Positions 1-12,598 are shown, numbered from the stretch's first letter. The stretch is DNA of 64,000 bases from Lactarius indigo (GCA_025766275.1 JAFKAC010000187.1:1-64000); one strand, 5' to 3'. Program-made: numbers and translations. Notes: generated from the sequence alone by a model not told the origin.

Positions 1-639
1 CCTTCTGGATCCACCATAGCGTTCTCCGCAAGTATGCCGCCGAGGCCATGAGGTCTTCGCGCCACGCCGCGCCGACTGCCAGGAATTCGCGCACCGTGAT
101 GGGTTTCGTATCGCGACTGGTGAAACGTGTGGACCACGCGTTTGCGGGCTCTACCGTCCGTCAGTGGCACGAATGGGGCCCCCAATCGACACGATGGCGC
201 GAATGTAGCGACGAGATCCGCGACCGACAGACCCTTGCTGGCACGCGTTGTGCCGTCGCTCAGCAGGGATCGCTTCTGCTGATGGATTTCAACCCAGGAC
301 GCCTTGCTAAGTTGCGTGCACAGGGTCTCTCCAAGGACCCGAGTCTGTGGGCGGTGGAGAATCCCACCGTAATCTCTGCTGGTCGCTTCTTTCGTCACGA
401 CATCATATCTAGACTACCTTACTGCGCGTCCGTTAACTCGGAAATAAAGAACCGGGTTCTGATGGACGATGAATGGGTCTTACAGTTTGAGGTGAGTGCT
501 TGCAAACGTGCTCCGTCCCATCATGACTCATGGATGTTGGCCACGCTCATAGGAGGAGGGGCTATTCGGTTGGGAGGGCTATATTGATTTTCACAGCATA
601 ATACGAACAGAAAGTTGTACGGAAAAGGATAACAAATAA
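1..639 (+). CDS. F-box family protein, 3' end (5' cut by window)
   Basis: The frame is already open at the window edge, so this is the C-terminal part of a larger gene. Exons <1..491 and 553..639; the 61-nt intron has a gtgagt donor and a catag acceptor. Translating across it gives a C-terminus ending near GYIDFHSII. The motif HEWGPQSTRW, followed by LLMDFNP, AG.FF..DI.SRLPY and MDDEWVLQ, is the conserved tail seen after the F-box in a large basidiomycete-specific family of predicted F-box proteins. The F-box itself would lie upstream and is not visible. Such proteins usually act as substrate adaptors of SCF ubiquitin ligases; the substrate cannot be guessed. The family call rests on remembered motif spacing. 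Confidence 0.6.
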
Positions 640-2175
640 TCGGTTTCAGGCTTTCTTCATATTGTCGCTGAAGCGTCACCCACACCACGCGGTTTCACAA
701 GGGGATCGGGGCAGAAACCAATTCTAGTTAAATCTTGCTATTCTAGGCCCCAAGTCCAGAGTCATGAAACACGGAGCGTAGGCGGTGCAACTGGGTCTAT
801 TCCGGCCCTTCTAGGTTACCGCCGTCGAAGAACGGGTACAGCTCTAGACAAATGGATGGTAACACCTTGTGAACTCTCACGTCCACTTACAATTATGGAC
901 TATACAAATAAGGTGTGCCAAGTGCCGAAGGAGTGTTGATCGATACACGACGAGAATTTGTAGGGGGGTCACACAGGAATGACTATGACTATACTTGAAT
1001 CGACAACAAAGGGTAGAAAGACTACATCTGGCCACTATCCAGGTGACGCTGGGAACCTTACTGACTCCTGACGCTAGCTATTCAAGTCGCTCGGCGAGAC
1101 CACTGCCGGGCTCTCTCTACCAAAGAAGTCGGTCCATATTGGTTGTCTGTCTAAATGGAAGATCAGAAGCAGACACCTGCTCGAATCCCCCACGGTCTAT
1201 GGAAGTACGATAGTCCTACAGACAGATCCAGGCTCGTGATTTTTTTGGAGCTCCCGTTGTCTGCCAAGCCGAGGAAGGTCGCATACGAATCCATGCTTCG
1301 GAAGAAGATTTGTTCACCCACGACCTCAACGGGTCTTTGACGCTGGAGTACACGGCAAAGATAAGGCCGGTGCTTCGAAAAATTCGACAGAGGTGGGTTA
1401 GCGGAAACGACTTTTTCAGTACGTCCAAGTGCTCCTGGTATTAGTTCCTTTATTGCTACCGACCCTTATCTTTGCCACCCAACATCACAAACGATATTGG
1501 ATGCTGGGCTCGGAACGACTAATATCAAACCCACTAACTAGGATTCAGCGAGAGTGCACACGGAAAGAAGACCATTTTAGACGCGTACCGATTGTCGTGG
1601 ATAAATCTGCCTATCTTCGACCTTACCCTTTCCCATGGCAAATTGTGTATGAGTTCTTAACATCTAGTTTCAGACGTAAAACCCACCTGCACAAAAAGCA
1701 CCTGGAGACGAAAGCGGTGAGTACGTATTCTGTTCTGTTCTGGCCGAATAGTCGTCGGAATACGCTCGAAATGAAGTTTCCCACATATCGCCTGTGAGAG
1801 AAAGTTCACCGTTGTGAAGTGATACCCACATCACAAGACCGAGAAGATACGGAAAAACTTGATACTGATTACTTGAGTCATCTGGGTGTACAATCGAAAA
1901 TTTCATAATGCATAATGAATTAGAGCTGTTTTCGAATCGTTCAGGAGCCTATTAACGTGAAAATGGCCGTAACTCATTATACATTATGACTGTATGTGCG
2001 TCGACTCTACGTTGACATTGAATGTGCACTGTGAGCATTAATATTGCACGAAATAAATTAATAAACCCTTAACGGACACAAAATGCCTTATGTGTTGAGA
2101 CCACTGTTTAAGGTTAGGGTCAGCGTTGTGCTGCGTCGCGTCCGTTCAAGTTGGCCGTTTGGACGAGTCCTCAAA
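640..2175. other. Intergenic, no gene recognised
   Basis: Only short open frames occur on both strands (for example 1155-1340 and 1429-1797 on +). None resembles a known family or joins into a longer spliced frame. The last ~150 nt should contain the CFT2 promoter. Confidence 0.5.
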
Positions 2176-5100
2176 ATGTTGACCTTCACGCCGCTATCTG
2201 GTGCGGCCAAATCATCGCGCACAAGCCCACTGGCATACCTCCTCCAAGTGGATGATATCACAATTCTCCTCGACTGCGGCTCGCCAGACTGGTGTCCAGA
2301 ACCCACTTCTTTGGAAACGGAGCAAGTGGACGGAGCAGACGACAATTACCCCTGGACGCAATATTGTGACAAAATCAGAGAGTACGTAGTTGGGGGCTGG
2401 TTTCTGTGTTCACTTCTGACTGCTCAAACGTAGGGTTGCGCCATCAATTGATCTCGTTCTTCTCTCGCATGGAGACCTCGCGCACACTGGTTTATATCCT
2501 TACGCGCATTCAAGATGGGGTCTCAAAGCACCAGCTTATTCCACACTCCCCGTGCAAGCCATGGCTCGCATAGCTGCCACCGAAGAGGCTGAAGGTATAC
2601 GCGACGAGGAGGACGTGGGCAGCGCGGACGAACAGGAGAAACCCGAAGTCGGCGCAAATGAGGAACCCTCAGGAGATTCTCCAAGCGTTTCGCAAGAGGG
2701 TCATTCAGAACTGAGCCCGTATCCCCAACCCCACTCTTCCAAAGGCAAATATGTCGCCACGCCCCAAGAAGTACACGATTCCTTTAACGCGGTCAATACA
2801 CTTCGCTACTCACAACCCGCTCATCTTTCAGGTAAGGATGGTGATACGGTACCAGCAGTGGCCTTAATAACATACCCTCATAGGACGATGCCAGGGTTTG
2901 ACGATAACTCCGTTCAATGCTGGACATTCGTTAGGAGGTACTATTTGGAAGATTCGTTCTCCATCAGTCGGGACAATCATGTACGCTGTGAACATGAATC
3001 ACATGCGAGAGCGACATCTCGACGGGACGGTCCTCATGAGTGGTGCCGGTGGTGCTATCTTCGAGTCATTGGCGAGGCCTGACCTCCTCATCACCGATGC
3101 CGAACGTGCGAACGTCATTGGCAGCCGTCGGAAGGACCGTGACGCCGCGCTGATTGGTACGCAAACCCTCCTCGATGTCAGTTCCTTACTCACTTGTCGT
3201 CTATTTAGACACGATAACCACAACGCTCTCCTCGCGTTCCTCTCTTCTCCTACCCTGTGACGCCAGCACACGTGTTCTCGAGCTGCTTGTATTACTCGAT
3301 CAGCATTGGTCTTTCGCGCGTCTGAAATTTCCGATCTGCCTCCTGTCGCGCACAGGCCGGGAGATGCTCACCTTTGTGCGAAGTATGATGGAATGGCTCG
3401 GTGGTACTGTGAGCAAAGAGGATGTGGGTGAAGACACCTCTGGGAAACGCAACACTAAGCGCAAACGAGATGAAGAGGCAGAAGATGAGGCGATTGGCGC
3501 ATTGGCGTTGCGATTTAAGTGAGTCGTCCGAGCTTGGCCATAGGAACTGAGGAACGAACTTTTTTGCAGGCACCTCGAGTTTTTCCCTAACCCACAAATG
3601 CTTTTGCAGACATACTCGTCGAAGGATCCTAAGCTCATTCTTGCTGTTCCGGCTTCATTCTCACATGGTCCATCGCGACTACTTTTTGCGGATTTTGCAT
3701 CCATTCCAGATAATGTTATACTTCTCACTGGTCGGGGCGAGGAAGGAACGCTTGGACGGAGTTTATTCGAACGTTGGAATAACTCCCAGCGTGGTGAGGA
3801 CAAATGGGATAAGGGCAAGCTAGGCAGTAACGTGATGCTTGACGGCTCTCTCGAGTTACGAGTGCGTGTTATGCAGCTTTAATCCTCGGCCGTGAACAAC
3901 CTGATGCATTTTCTGTACAGTTAAACTCAAAGGTCCCGTTAGCAGGCGTCGAGCTCGAAATCTTCCAGCAAAAGCAGCGTCTCGCCCGCGAGAAAGCCGC
4001 CGTGGCGCAAGCAGCGCTCGCCCGCAAGCAGCAACTACTCGAAGCAGATGAGGGAGCAGATTCAAGCGACAGCGATTCCGACGCGGAAGACGAGGAGGAC
4101 GTTGAGCGTGCTCTCGGGCTCGACACGGAGGCAACAAGAGCCGATGGCGCAGACTGGGGTCGCGGGATGGACGCAGATGACAGCGCACGCCAGATGCTGT
4201 CGTTCGACATCTACCTGAAAGGCAACGTTTCTCGCGCCGCTTCGTTCTTCAAGAGCGCAGGGAAGGAAAACCAACGATTCCGGATGTTCCCGTATGTTGA
4301 GAAGAAGCGGAGGGTAGATGAGTACGGCGAAGTTATTGACGTTGCGATGTGGGTGCGCCGCGGGAGGATCATGGAGGAAGAGGCTGAGGACGAGGAAGCA
4401 AAGGACAGGAAGAGGCAAGAAGAGGAGTCAAAGGTAAGCACGTCGTTGTACCTGGAAGCGCTACGTTCACCACTTTCTTCCTCGTCGAATGCAGAAAGTT
4501 CCCGAAGAAGTACCATCGAAATATGTCTCTTCGGTCGTAGAAGTGCAACTCGCCTGTAGGCTACTCTTTGTCGACCTCGAGGGGCTGAACGATGGTCGCG
4601 CGATCAAGACAATTATCCCAAAAGTTGCGCCACGTAAACTGGTCAGTCTCGTTAATCACGTAGAGTTTACACCTGCGTACTGAATGCTCGCCTCTGTGAA
4701 AGATTCTCGTACACGGCGACCCAGCGGCAACTGAGTCCTTGCTCGAGAGCTGTGCGAATATTCGCGCCATGACGAAGGACATCTACGCCCCCACTGAAGG
4801 CGAATCGGTGCAGATCGGACAGAATACGAACAGCTATTCCATATCGCTAAGCGACGAGATGCTAGCATCTGTGAGGATGTCAAGAGTAGGTGCCATGTGT
4901 TCCGTCGCTTTTAACACCCGTTCATTGTCCATCTTAGTTTGAAGACAACGAGGTGGGCTTCGTCACGGGGCGAATCACGACAAGCGCCAGCTCGAACGTC
5001 CCAGTCCTCGAACCGACTGTCCAGGCTTCCCCCTCCGCAAGCAGTCCCTCCCCGACACTAGCGCGCGTACTCGGCGCACGACCGACTCACCGCCTGCCGC

Positions 5101-5333
5101 ACTCGACGATGATCGGTGAGCTGAAACTGACAGCGCTCAAACTACGCCTTGCAGCAATCGGCGTGCAAGCGGAACTCATTGGTGAAGGCGTGCTCGTCTG
5201 TCGAAGTGATTCCGAGACCGTCGCGGTGCGCAAGTCCGCGCGTGGGCAAGTCGAATTGGAGGGCACGGTTTCTAGCGTATACTATAAGGTCCGGAAGGAA
5301 ATCTATGGGCTACACGCTCTGGTCTCAGCGTAA
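2176..5333 (+). CDS. CFT2: Cleavage and polyadenylation factor subunit 2 (CPSF100/Cft2)
   Basis: Exons 2176..2381, 2434..2831, 2884..3156, 3209..3518, 3570..3861, 3921..4433, 4495..4641, 4703..4885 and 4938..5333 join into 905 aa. The start gives MLTFTPLSGAAKSSRTSPLA, the typical N-terminus of the family, followed by ILLDCGSPDW of the metallo-beta-lactamase fold. Where active CPSF73-type nucleases have the HxHxDH zinc motif, this protein has SHGDLAHTG, as expected for the catalytically inactive CPSF100 partner. The beta-CASP core follows (PFNAGHSLGGTIWK), then an acidic insert (about residues 510-560) and the C-terminal region. It acts in the nucleus in the pre-mRNA 3'-end cleavage complex. 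All introns are 51-61 nt. Paralogues of this family are rare, so the call is firm. Confidence 0.95.
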
Positions 5334-6075
5334 CCCAATGCACTATACCTTTCCTGGGTGCACACCCAACTACTCGCCTCCAGACCACCCTCACTGCTGG
5401 CTCCGGCAAAAAATTTCGGCTGGTTCGTTGCCGATTCCTCTCACCAGCGCACTACACTACACAAAATGTATGTGCATTGAGATAGCCCGTAGTTCCCAGA
5501 GAGTCCTCTATACTTTTAGCCTCCCGGCGCGTGGAAGTGATTATGTAGATGTACTCTGAATGTTCATGAAATCGAATGCTCATCCTAAGAGCAGTCCGCA
5601 CCTCATAGAGCGAATAGTCACCGGCCTAGAAGGGGTCGACACCCTGGCATCTTGAGACAGCTCCAAAGGCGGAAGCGGCAATTCTGTAGTGGGTCGTCTG
5701 AGGAGGCGATAGCTTTGGTGGGATGTACTTAAGGCGGGCGCAAAGCGTCTTCGTTTGGCGAAAGCCGGGGGCGGGCGGAGCCACCCGCCCTTCGTGCTAC
5801 CTTTTTCCGCTGGCAGTTGCCTTTCTCCAGAGATTGACTCTGAGGAAGAACTACAACTGGTGGTAGGCACCATAGTTCCAAACCAGGCTACAGGGACTTG
5901 GAGGGCTACTGCGTCGTACAACGACAAGAGAAAGGCGAAAAGAAATATCATCTTTCGTCTGACCACCATACAATGCCACCGTGACCATGCACACCGTTGA
6001 ACTTGAGTGCCTGATATTTCGCGATGTCTTGTGACTCGCAATATATGATGTACCTACAAGCACGGGGGTAGCACA
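5334..6075. other. Intergenic between CFT2 and SDR copy A
   Basis: No gene recognised. About 5850-6060 resembles the sequence just downstream of SDR copy D (about 27.6-27.75 kb); antisense translations share a (T)KDD.. SL.. RTSP-like pattern. The duplicated SDR unit therefore carried some 3' flank with it. Confidence 0.4.
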
Positions 6076-7276
6076 CTACTTCGGAATGGCCAACTTGTTA
6101 ATAAGAATACCCCCCGCTTGTATCTTCTCTTTCCAATCCCTCTCAACTTCTGAAATATCCCAGGTGGCAGCCAAATATCTGCAGTATCAAAGTCATCAGA
6201 ACGTGAACTGCATCATCACTAATAGGTACGGATAGCACTGACTTCCCGTTCAACCAGTCAACCCGACCAGAAGTAAGGTAGAGCATCGTTGTGGCCGGAA
6301 GTTGCAGAGTATCATAGGGAAAGTCTTCAATGGATCCAACGCCCGCTTCGTCACTCATCTGGGTCTTGATGGCTCCCGGGTGCAACGAAAAGACAGTCAA
6401 TTTGGGATATTCTTTCAAAGAATAGAGCCTGAGACATCTGAAAATGGTTAAACAAGCATACGCACCAAGGGCAATGAATTCAACCAGGCGATTGATGGCA
6501 TGTTTCGAAATAGCGTAGTCGCTTGCATGTGGGACGCGGAGCTGCGCAGCATTAGAGGAGACGACCACGATACGCCCGCTAGTTTTCTCGAGTGCCGATA
6601 GCGAGGCCCTTCACCGTCGTTAGGACCCTTCGAGAGAGAGAGAGAGAGGACGGTGGAAACAAACCGAACAGTGTTGAAAACTCCTCGGACGTTAACCTCA
6701 AATGTGGTCCACCATCGATCGGGGTCCTTGTCACCCAGCTCTGCAGTCGCAAAGTCAGAACTGAGACGAGTGTGCCTCTTCACTAATCTACGTACTTTGG
6801 TTGGCGTTGCCCAAAGCACCTGCATTGGCAATGAGGACATCGAGTCGGCCGAACCGTTCGAGTGTGGCTTGTACTGCCGCCTCTGTGGTCTTGGGATCTC
6901 GCACGTCGGTGGGAACAGCAAGTACCTGAGCGCCCGAAACTGCAGCATGGATCGCAGAGGCCGTCTTATCAAGGGTCTCTTGCGAACGCCCTGCAATGGC
7001 CACGTTTGCACCGGCCATTGCATAGGTAATGGCGGTTTCCTGTCCGATTCCACGAGATGCGCCTGTGATGAGTACTACCTTGCCCCGATATGTTTGGTTC
7101 GCGAAAGCCTCTTTTGGGTCAATCGTCGAGTACACACTACGTAGAGGGTAAGAGGGTAAGTGGAATAGGAAATGAGGCACATGTATGACTCAGTATGAGC
7201 AAATGGGAATTTACTCGCGGCGATTCGTGACTGGAAGTTCTTCTTCGTAACCGACAAGGGACTGAAACGGGTTCAT
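6076..7276 (-). CDS. Short-chain dehydrogenase/reductase, copy A (intact)
   Basis: Exons on the minus strand: 7276..7215, 7136..6796, 6740..6665, 6608..6466, 6411..6243 and 6178..6076, giving 297 aa with no stops. Features: Rossmann dinucleotide motif TGASRGIG, NAG motif (LIANAG), catalytic Ser in VVVSSN and Tyr/Lys in DYAISKH (YxxxK). The C-terminus TWDISEVERDWKEKI is normal for fungal classical SDRs. It is predicted to be an NAD(P)(H)-dependent oxidoreductase; the substrate is unknown. Intron positions and exon lengths (62/341/76/143/169) are identical to copies E and G. The start is the ATG of MNPFQSLVGYEEE, about 50 nt downstream of a TATA-like box. Intact frame plus intact splice sites suggests it is functional. 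Confidence 0.88.
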
Positions 7277-7319
7277 TAGGGAGGAATGAGATGACAGGAA
7301 TGCTGCTAGAGTCAGGACC

Positions 7320-7332
7320 TTCTTATATGTCT
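7320..7332 (-). promoter_or_regulatory. TATA-like box of SDR copy A
   Basis: The minus strand reads acatataagaag about 50 nt upstream of the copy A ATG. The same position upstream of copies E and G has tatataag, while the broken copies C and D have degenerate versions. Confidence 0.5.
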
Positions 7333-8410
7333 GCTTCCTTCCCAAAATTCAAAAGGAACGCGAGAGCTGACTGAGCATAATCCTGACCAAACGAGTCAAC
7401 GCGATTCCGACCAATGTCGGCAACTTCTGAACAATCGAACGGCATTAAGTGTTTCGGTGTTAAGGTTAAGAACGAGAAACGAAAGTGTTACGCTCTCACT
7501 AACCCCGATCGCTTATTAAACGCAAGATTAGGCGGACACACTAGGCTTAGACATTAGCTTAACAAAATGAGAGTGGTTACGAAGAGTCTTGAAAAGGGGG
7601 TACATGACCAGCCAGAACAATCATACATGAGCACAAAACGCTGGTCGAAAAGCAGCCAACTTGAAATGGCTGGCAGACCGTGGGAACTTTCTTATTTCAA
7701 CATAACATTGACACTCTCTGGACTGCCACAGATACTAGGCAGCCGTTTCTTGACCCAAGACTGACTAGGATGTGTACCAGGGCATAACTACTATGGCGTA
7801 ACGGTGGCGGCAAGGGGTGAACAACAACTTGAAGGATCAATTCAAGTGGGGTAACTTTGAAGGGACTACCAGTCCTGCCGGGAACACGTGATTTGGGGCA
7901 ACACCACTTAAAAAACCCCCTATTTCTATTTCAGAGCCTTACGACCTACTTTGGCCTGCTCAGGCTATCATGCACCCGATTTAGTCAGAAATGTGCAACA
8001 ACTCTACCCACTGACCACCACATTTACAACTTCCTTCGATTTCCTTATGCATTCGGCGTGCCCTGTTCTTTTCAGGCCTCAGGCCTCAGGACTTAAACAT
8101 TTCAACATTTTCGTATCACCTTCACTTCGCGCTAAGTGTCAAGCTGATGTCCATGTCAGGACCGTGTCGGCCTAATCGATCGGAGTTACTGTATCTGCGA
8201 GCGTGAGTCACTCACAGCGCTCACATTCTTAACACCGAAACGCTTAATGCCGTTCGAATTGACTAGAGGTTTCTGTCATTTGCATGGTCCGGGGATGCTC
8301 TGTCAGCACACGCGTTCCTTTTGAAATTTGGGAGAGGGAGGCAAGGTGTCCTCAAATGGCCGCGGCATCGGGACAAGCATCCCTTCCAATGTCCCAGGTC
8401 CTCTCAGGTT
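7333..8410. other. Intergenic between SDR copies A and B
   Basis: No gene recognised. The stretch around 7780-7860 (containing taactactatggcg and gatcaattcaagtgggg) resembles 9050-9115 and, inverted, 32700-32770. It is therefore part of the upstream flank that was duplicated together with the SDR genes. Confidence 0.4.
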
Positions 8411-8820
8411 ATGCCAATTCGGTCTCTTGTCGGCCACGATGAAGAATCACTACAACATCCACTTTATCCCTCATCTCCTATTCGCTCACCCCCTCTTCGG
8501 CGTTTACTCGACGATTGATTGGGCAGGGCATTGGCCGCTTCGCAGACCAAATGCAGCGTGGTAAGGTTGTACTCATCACGGGCACATATTGTGGCACCCA
8601 ACAGGAAACCGCCATCACCCACGTAATGGTTGTGATGCAAACGTGGCCATCGCAGGACGATCGCAAGCAACCCTTGATAAGACAGCCACTGTGGTTCATC
8701 CGGCGATTTCTGGCGCCCAGATCCTTGCTACTATTCCCACTAATGTATGAGACCAAAGGCTACAGAGGCGGCCAAGCGGTTCGTCACGCAGGGAATATAC
8801 CAGTGTATGACCCATTAGGT
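8411..8820 (+). pseudogene. SDR copy B, 3'-truncated remnant
   Basis: The sequence starts as atgccaattcggtctcttgtcgg, like exon 1 of the intact copies, and continues with a recognisable exon 2 (RGKVVLITG-like, then IAG and DK.A). It has several frameshifts and the residue TGASRG is changed to TGTYCG. Homology stops around 8815 and exons 3-6 are missing. A DUF6535-like remnant in the opposite orientation abuts the break. Copy F at 33.5-33.0 kb shares the same divergent features and the same truncation, so B and F descend from one broken ancestor. Confidence 0.75.
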
Positions 8821-9111
8821 TAACTGAAACAGATATACCGTACCGACAAAGATTAGGATGCTGTCAGCACCGGCATCCACTTTCCAGGCTTCAGTCATCT
8901 CCTCGCTATCGTCCACTGCCATCTCCAAATACATTGAGAAAATGTTCCCAATGTATCTGGAGATAGTAGTGTCCAGCACCATCAAATGGCCGACTCCTTT
9001 GGCTCTTTGATCCAACACCAACTGGGATGTATACTGAGGCGTGCCAGTGGGCGTAACTACTATGGGCTCAGACGTGATGGCGGTAGGTATAAGCAGCAAG
9101 GATCGATTCAA
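8815..9111 (-). pseudogene. DUF6535-like gene, 5' fragment
   Basis: The minus-strand open frame contains FSMYLEMAVDDSEEM followed by TEAWKVDAGADSILIFVG. This resembles the start of the DUF6535 domain of basidiomycete membrane proteins (W..Y..EA..D..M...W....D.LLIFAGLFSA). The frame ends directly afterwards, where the first transmembrane helix should begin. A homologous fragment lies at 32618-32990 on the other strand. The DUF6535 assignment is from memory of the pattern and is moderate. Confidence 0.5.
8921..8964. repeat. Inverted repeat (hairpin), locus 1 copy
   Basis: Arms 8921-8936 (atctccaaatacattg) and 8949-8964 (caatgtatctggagat) are complementary with one mismatch around a 12-nt loop. 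The same structure occurs in the homologous fragment at 32864-32907. Confidence 0.7.
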
Positions 9112-9684
9112 GTGGGTAAGGGGGTACTTATTCGTTCCACGGGTCTGGTGACTGCTGTGGGCTTTTCGCTTGGTGGCTCAGATTTACGGGTGGGTCTTAC
9201 GTTGGTCTGTTATCGATCGTACAAAGAACTTGAACCAGTGCCGCAGTGGATCTTTTGTCATCAGCCAAATCGAAGTTCCCACAGTCCGCCAGCCCTCTTA
9301 CTGGGTACACTCGGCCGCTCCTCGGCCAATGTCCGAGTTTTCGACAGTCTCCCTTTGCGAGCCGAGATCATGTGCCACTTCGTGGTTGTAAGCGCGTATA
9401 CTATTTCTTGAACTCGTATCGTTCTCGTCCTGCGCTAAGTATTTATGCCTGGCCCGTGTCGGCCATAATTTTTGGGGCTCCCCGCAAGTGTAACGCCTAC
9501 ACTGACAGTACGTCGCTCCAAATTTTTGACACATAATGCCGTTCAATTGACTTTAATCAGTAATTCTCAGTCAGCTCACGCGTTTCGTTCTGAAGTTTGA
9601 GAGAGGGAGCAAATATTTAAGATAGTCGTTCGCAACTCGGATTCCCATCGTTTCTTCGTTCCGACTCGGAGATCCCTCGGCATT
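9112..9684. other. Duplicated upstream region of SDR copy C
   Basis: No gene. The segment contains tgcctggcccgtgtcggc near 9450, also found inverted near 32360 and, modified, near 34505. It ends with a decayed TATA region (aaatatttaagat, about 9611) about 70 nt before the copy C start. Confidence 0.45.
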
Positions 9685-10755
9685 ATGGATTTTATTCCGT
9701 CTTTTGTCGGTCACGATGAAGAAATCCCTGTAACGAATCGTCACGATTCACTTTGTACATGCGCCTCGTTCCTATTCTACTTACCCTCACTGTAGTGTGT
9801 ACTCGACGATTGACCTAAAAGAGACCTGCGCAAACCAAACATACCGTGGCAAGGTCGTACTCAACACGGGCGCATCTCGTGGAATGGGACAGGAAACTGC
9901 CGGCGTTCGCAAGAGATTCTTGATAAGGTGGCCGCTGTGATCCATACGGCAATTTCGGGCGCTCAGGTACTTGCGGTTCTCACAGATGTACGAACCCAAA
10001 GCAGTAATACAAGCCACGCTCGATCGGTTGTTCGGTCGGCTCGATGTCCTCACTGTCAATGCAGGTGCTTCAAAAAACCTCGGCCAAAGTACGTACTAGG
10101 TCAGTGGAGAAGCACGCCCATATTGATGTCCGGGCGTCTACAATATCGCTCGGTTAGCTCTTACTATCCTCTCTCTCGTGACCGGGCTCCAGAAGCAGTA
10201 AAGGGCGTCGGCGATATCGGCGCTAGAGAAAATTTGAACTAGCAGCCGTATCGTGGTTATCTCCTAGTAGTGCGAAGTTCCGCATCCTATATGCAAGTGA
10301 CTATACTGCTTCGAAACATGCCATCAATCGCCTGGTTGAATTCATCGCTTTTGGTGCGTTGATACGACTACTCTCGCATGCCAGCATATACCAAGGAATA
10401 CCCCAATTTTACCGTCTTTGAGTTGTACCCGGGAGCCATCGGGATGCAGATGGCCGAAGAAGCTAGCGTTGGATTCCCTGACGACTTGGACTTGGACTCA
10501 CCGCGGCTACCAGCCGCAACGATGCTCTATCTCACTTCTGGTCAGCGGGACTGGATGAACGGAAAGTCGGTTCTATATGTGTTTGGTGATGTCGCTGTTC
10601 ACGATCTGACGAATTTGATATGGCAAGTTTTTGCGGTCACCTGGGATATCGCAGAAATTGAGAGAGATTGGAAAAGAAAGGTACAGCAGGGAAATGTTTT
10701 TGTCAACAAGTTGCTATTTCGACGTAGCGTGGTGCCTCCATGCTTGAAGGCATAG
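9685..10755 (+). pseudogene. SDR copy C, disrupted
   Basis: The copy can be followed through all six exons: MDFIPSFVGHDEEI in exon 1, a degraded exon 2, VRFG-like and SSSAKFRIL-like exon 3/4 remnants, then a well-preserved exon 5 (TVFELYPGAI..QMAEEASVG..LPAATMLYLTSG) and exon 6 (TWDIAEIERDWKRK). Exon 2 has lost about 40 nt between the TGASRG-like motif (here NTGASRGMG) and the SQE.LDK region, shifting the frame. The exon 1 donor is changed from gt to tt. It is not expected to yield an active enzyme. Confidence 0.8.
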
Positions 10756-11215
10756 CACGTATTACACAGTAAAAGAGATGTTACGATACAGTATAAGTAA
10801 TTAACGACCATACCGCAACGATATAAGATCGTTCGTACCGTGAAAATTGTTATCCCGTCAATGGTCCTGTTGATCCGTTGAGAAATCAGAATGGGTCCAT
10901 CATGCCAGTGCATCATGAAATTTAGTGAAAAGTCATGCTAGTCATGCGGTGGCGCCTGCCAGTGACCGCCATGATGCATGATGGTTCCGATAAGTCACGC
11001 GGTGTGGTTATGAATGATGCCCAACTTCAAGTAAAATATGCGCCTAAGTCATCAATCAGTTACCAAGACTGGCAGCACTTGTTAACCGACCTACCATACG
11101 TACAAGTGCCCGAACGTGCTAGTGAGCACCTGAACCAACTCAACCAAATATTAATGTCAAGTTTCAAAGCGACGAACCACCCACTCTGCTGAGTCTACCC
11201 TTTTCCTCATCTGGG
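10756..11215. other. Intergenic between SDR and F-box blocks
   Basis: No gene recognised; only short AT-rich open frames. Confidence 0.4.
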
Positions 11216-12598
11216 ATCGACAAGAAGAAACTTGGCGGCCCAATGATGTCGCACTGGCCATGGCAGAGAGTGAAAGTAGCTGGAAAAGGCAAACGCACCG
11301 ATGCAATGGTAGGCAATAAGCACACACACCTATAGCCCTGGAAACCCCCATTGAACTGACATTCCATTCACGAACCACAGGAATCCTCACCTAGGAATGT
11401 TCCCGATCTCCCCGATCTCCCATCGGAGATCATTGAGAAGATCCTGAGAGAGGCCTGCAAGTGGCCACCGAGCGGAGCAGAACGGCAGGTGTTAACCGCT
11501 AGCGCCATCGTCTGCAAATCCTGGTTACCACTTGCCCGGCGCTTGCTTTATCATTCTCTCGTCGTAGAGAATGGTCCCGGCGATGCCTTTCGAAAACGCG
11601 GTCCCTGCGCATTCCTACCGGGAGCACTTCTCCAGCGATCCCATCTTCTGAGATTCACCCGATCCCTCATCATTCGCGTTCTTAACAAATTCACAGTGAC
11701 CCTGCCGCTCTTTCCCGAGGATGACACTCCGGAGGGGCGTCGGGATTGCGTCCGAATTCCTGACTTATTTTTTCTGCTCGCTCACACCCCCCGGCTCCGA
11801 CACTTGGAGCTGGCCCTGGACCGAGCGCAAAATAAAATAGGCCCATTCGAAAATCGCATCCTGGGCTGGCTATCGAGCCTCGCGCTGCCTATTGAAGCGC
11901 TAGATCTCAGATGTGAGATGCCCTTTGGCTCCACCTTGGTGTATGACCTTGTGGGTATTTGCACCAATTGAGGCTTTTGACCCTTGTTCGGCAGCGGTTA
12001 TCGAGTGGTTTCTTCCGCCTCCCCCACCAGATGAGCAGTCAAATTTGCAGTTTCTCGAGCTGTATCAAATCCCTGAGGAAGCGTTTCCCGTGTTGTCCAT
12101 TCACGGGCTTACCGTTTCCACCTTGACGCTTACATTCCAACCAGCATTCGAAATCTCCCACCTGTTCACGAAGTTGGAAGAGCTCGTCATTTCGGGCAGG
12201 TTCTGGAGCGGTCCCTTCCCTGCGTTCCCGAGAACACTGAAGCATATCAGGTTTCACTTCCTTGACCCCATTGCAGATTCAGCTGTAGCTGCTATCGCTC
12301 AGGTGCCCCCTACGCTTCCAGATCTGCGTGTATTATCCGTCGAAAAGAGTTTCGTTTCCAACAAGTACTATCCGGACCTACAGGAGACGTGCGAGACTCA
12401 CAGAGTGGAGATCCTGGTATATTCAGTAGACTCGTCTGGGAGAGCAGCGGTATGTACACGCCAGGCGTACTGACTTGTCTGTGACGTCTGACATTTACTG
12501 ATTATTGTTACAAGCACCCCTACCACGTAGAAATGGACCGCTTTCCTCGACAATACACGTTCTCTGAGTTCTTCGACATTGGGGATCGAAGACCCTGA
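11216..12598 (+). pseudogene. F-box protein, tandem copy 1 (frameshifted)
   Basis: Compared with the intact copy at 17.3 kb, the exon layout is the same: 11216..11308, 11381.. and a last exon 12515..12598 ending PRQYTFSEFFDIGD. Two lesions are visible. The first-exon ATG is ATC (ATCGACAAG instead of ATGGACAAG), although two in-frame ATGs follow about 27 nt later. About 90 nt are missing after YDLVG (near 11960), shifting the frame into an immediate stop at 11969-11971. Before the lesion the F-box (LPSEIIEKILREAC, then VCKSWLPLARRLLYHSL) is intact, so a truncated 200-aa product is possible. Confidence 0.8.
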
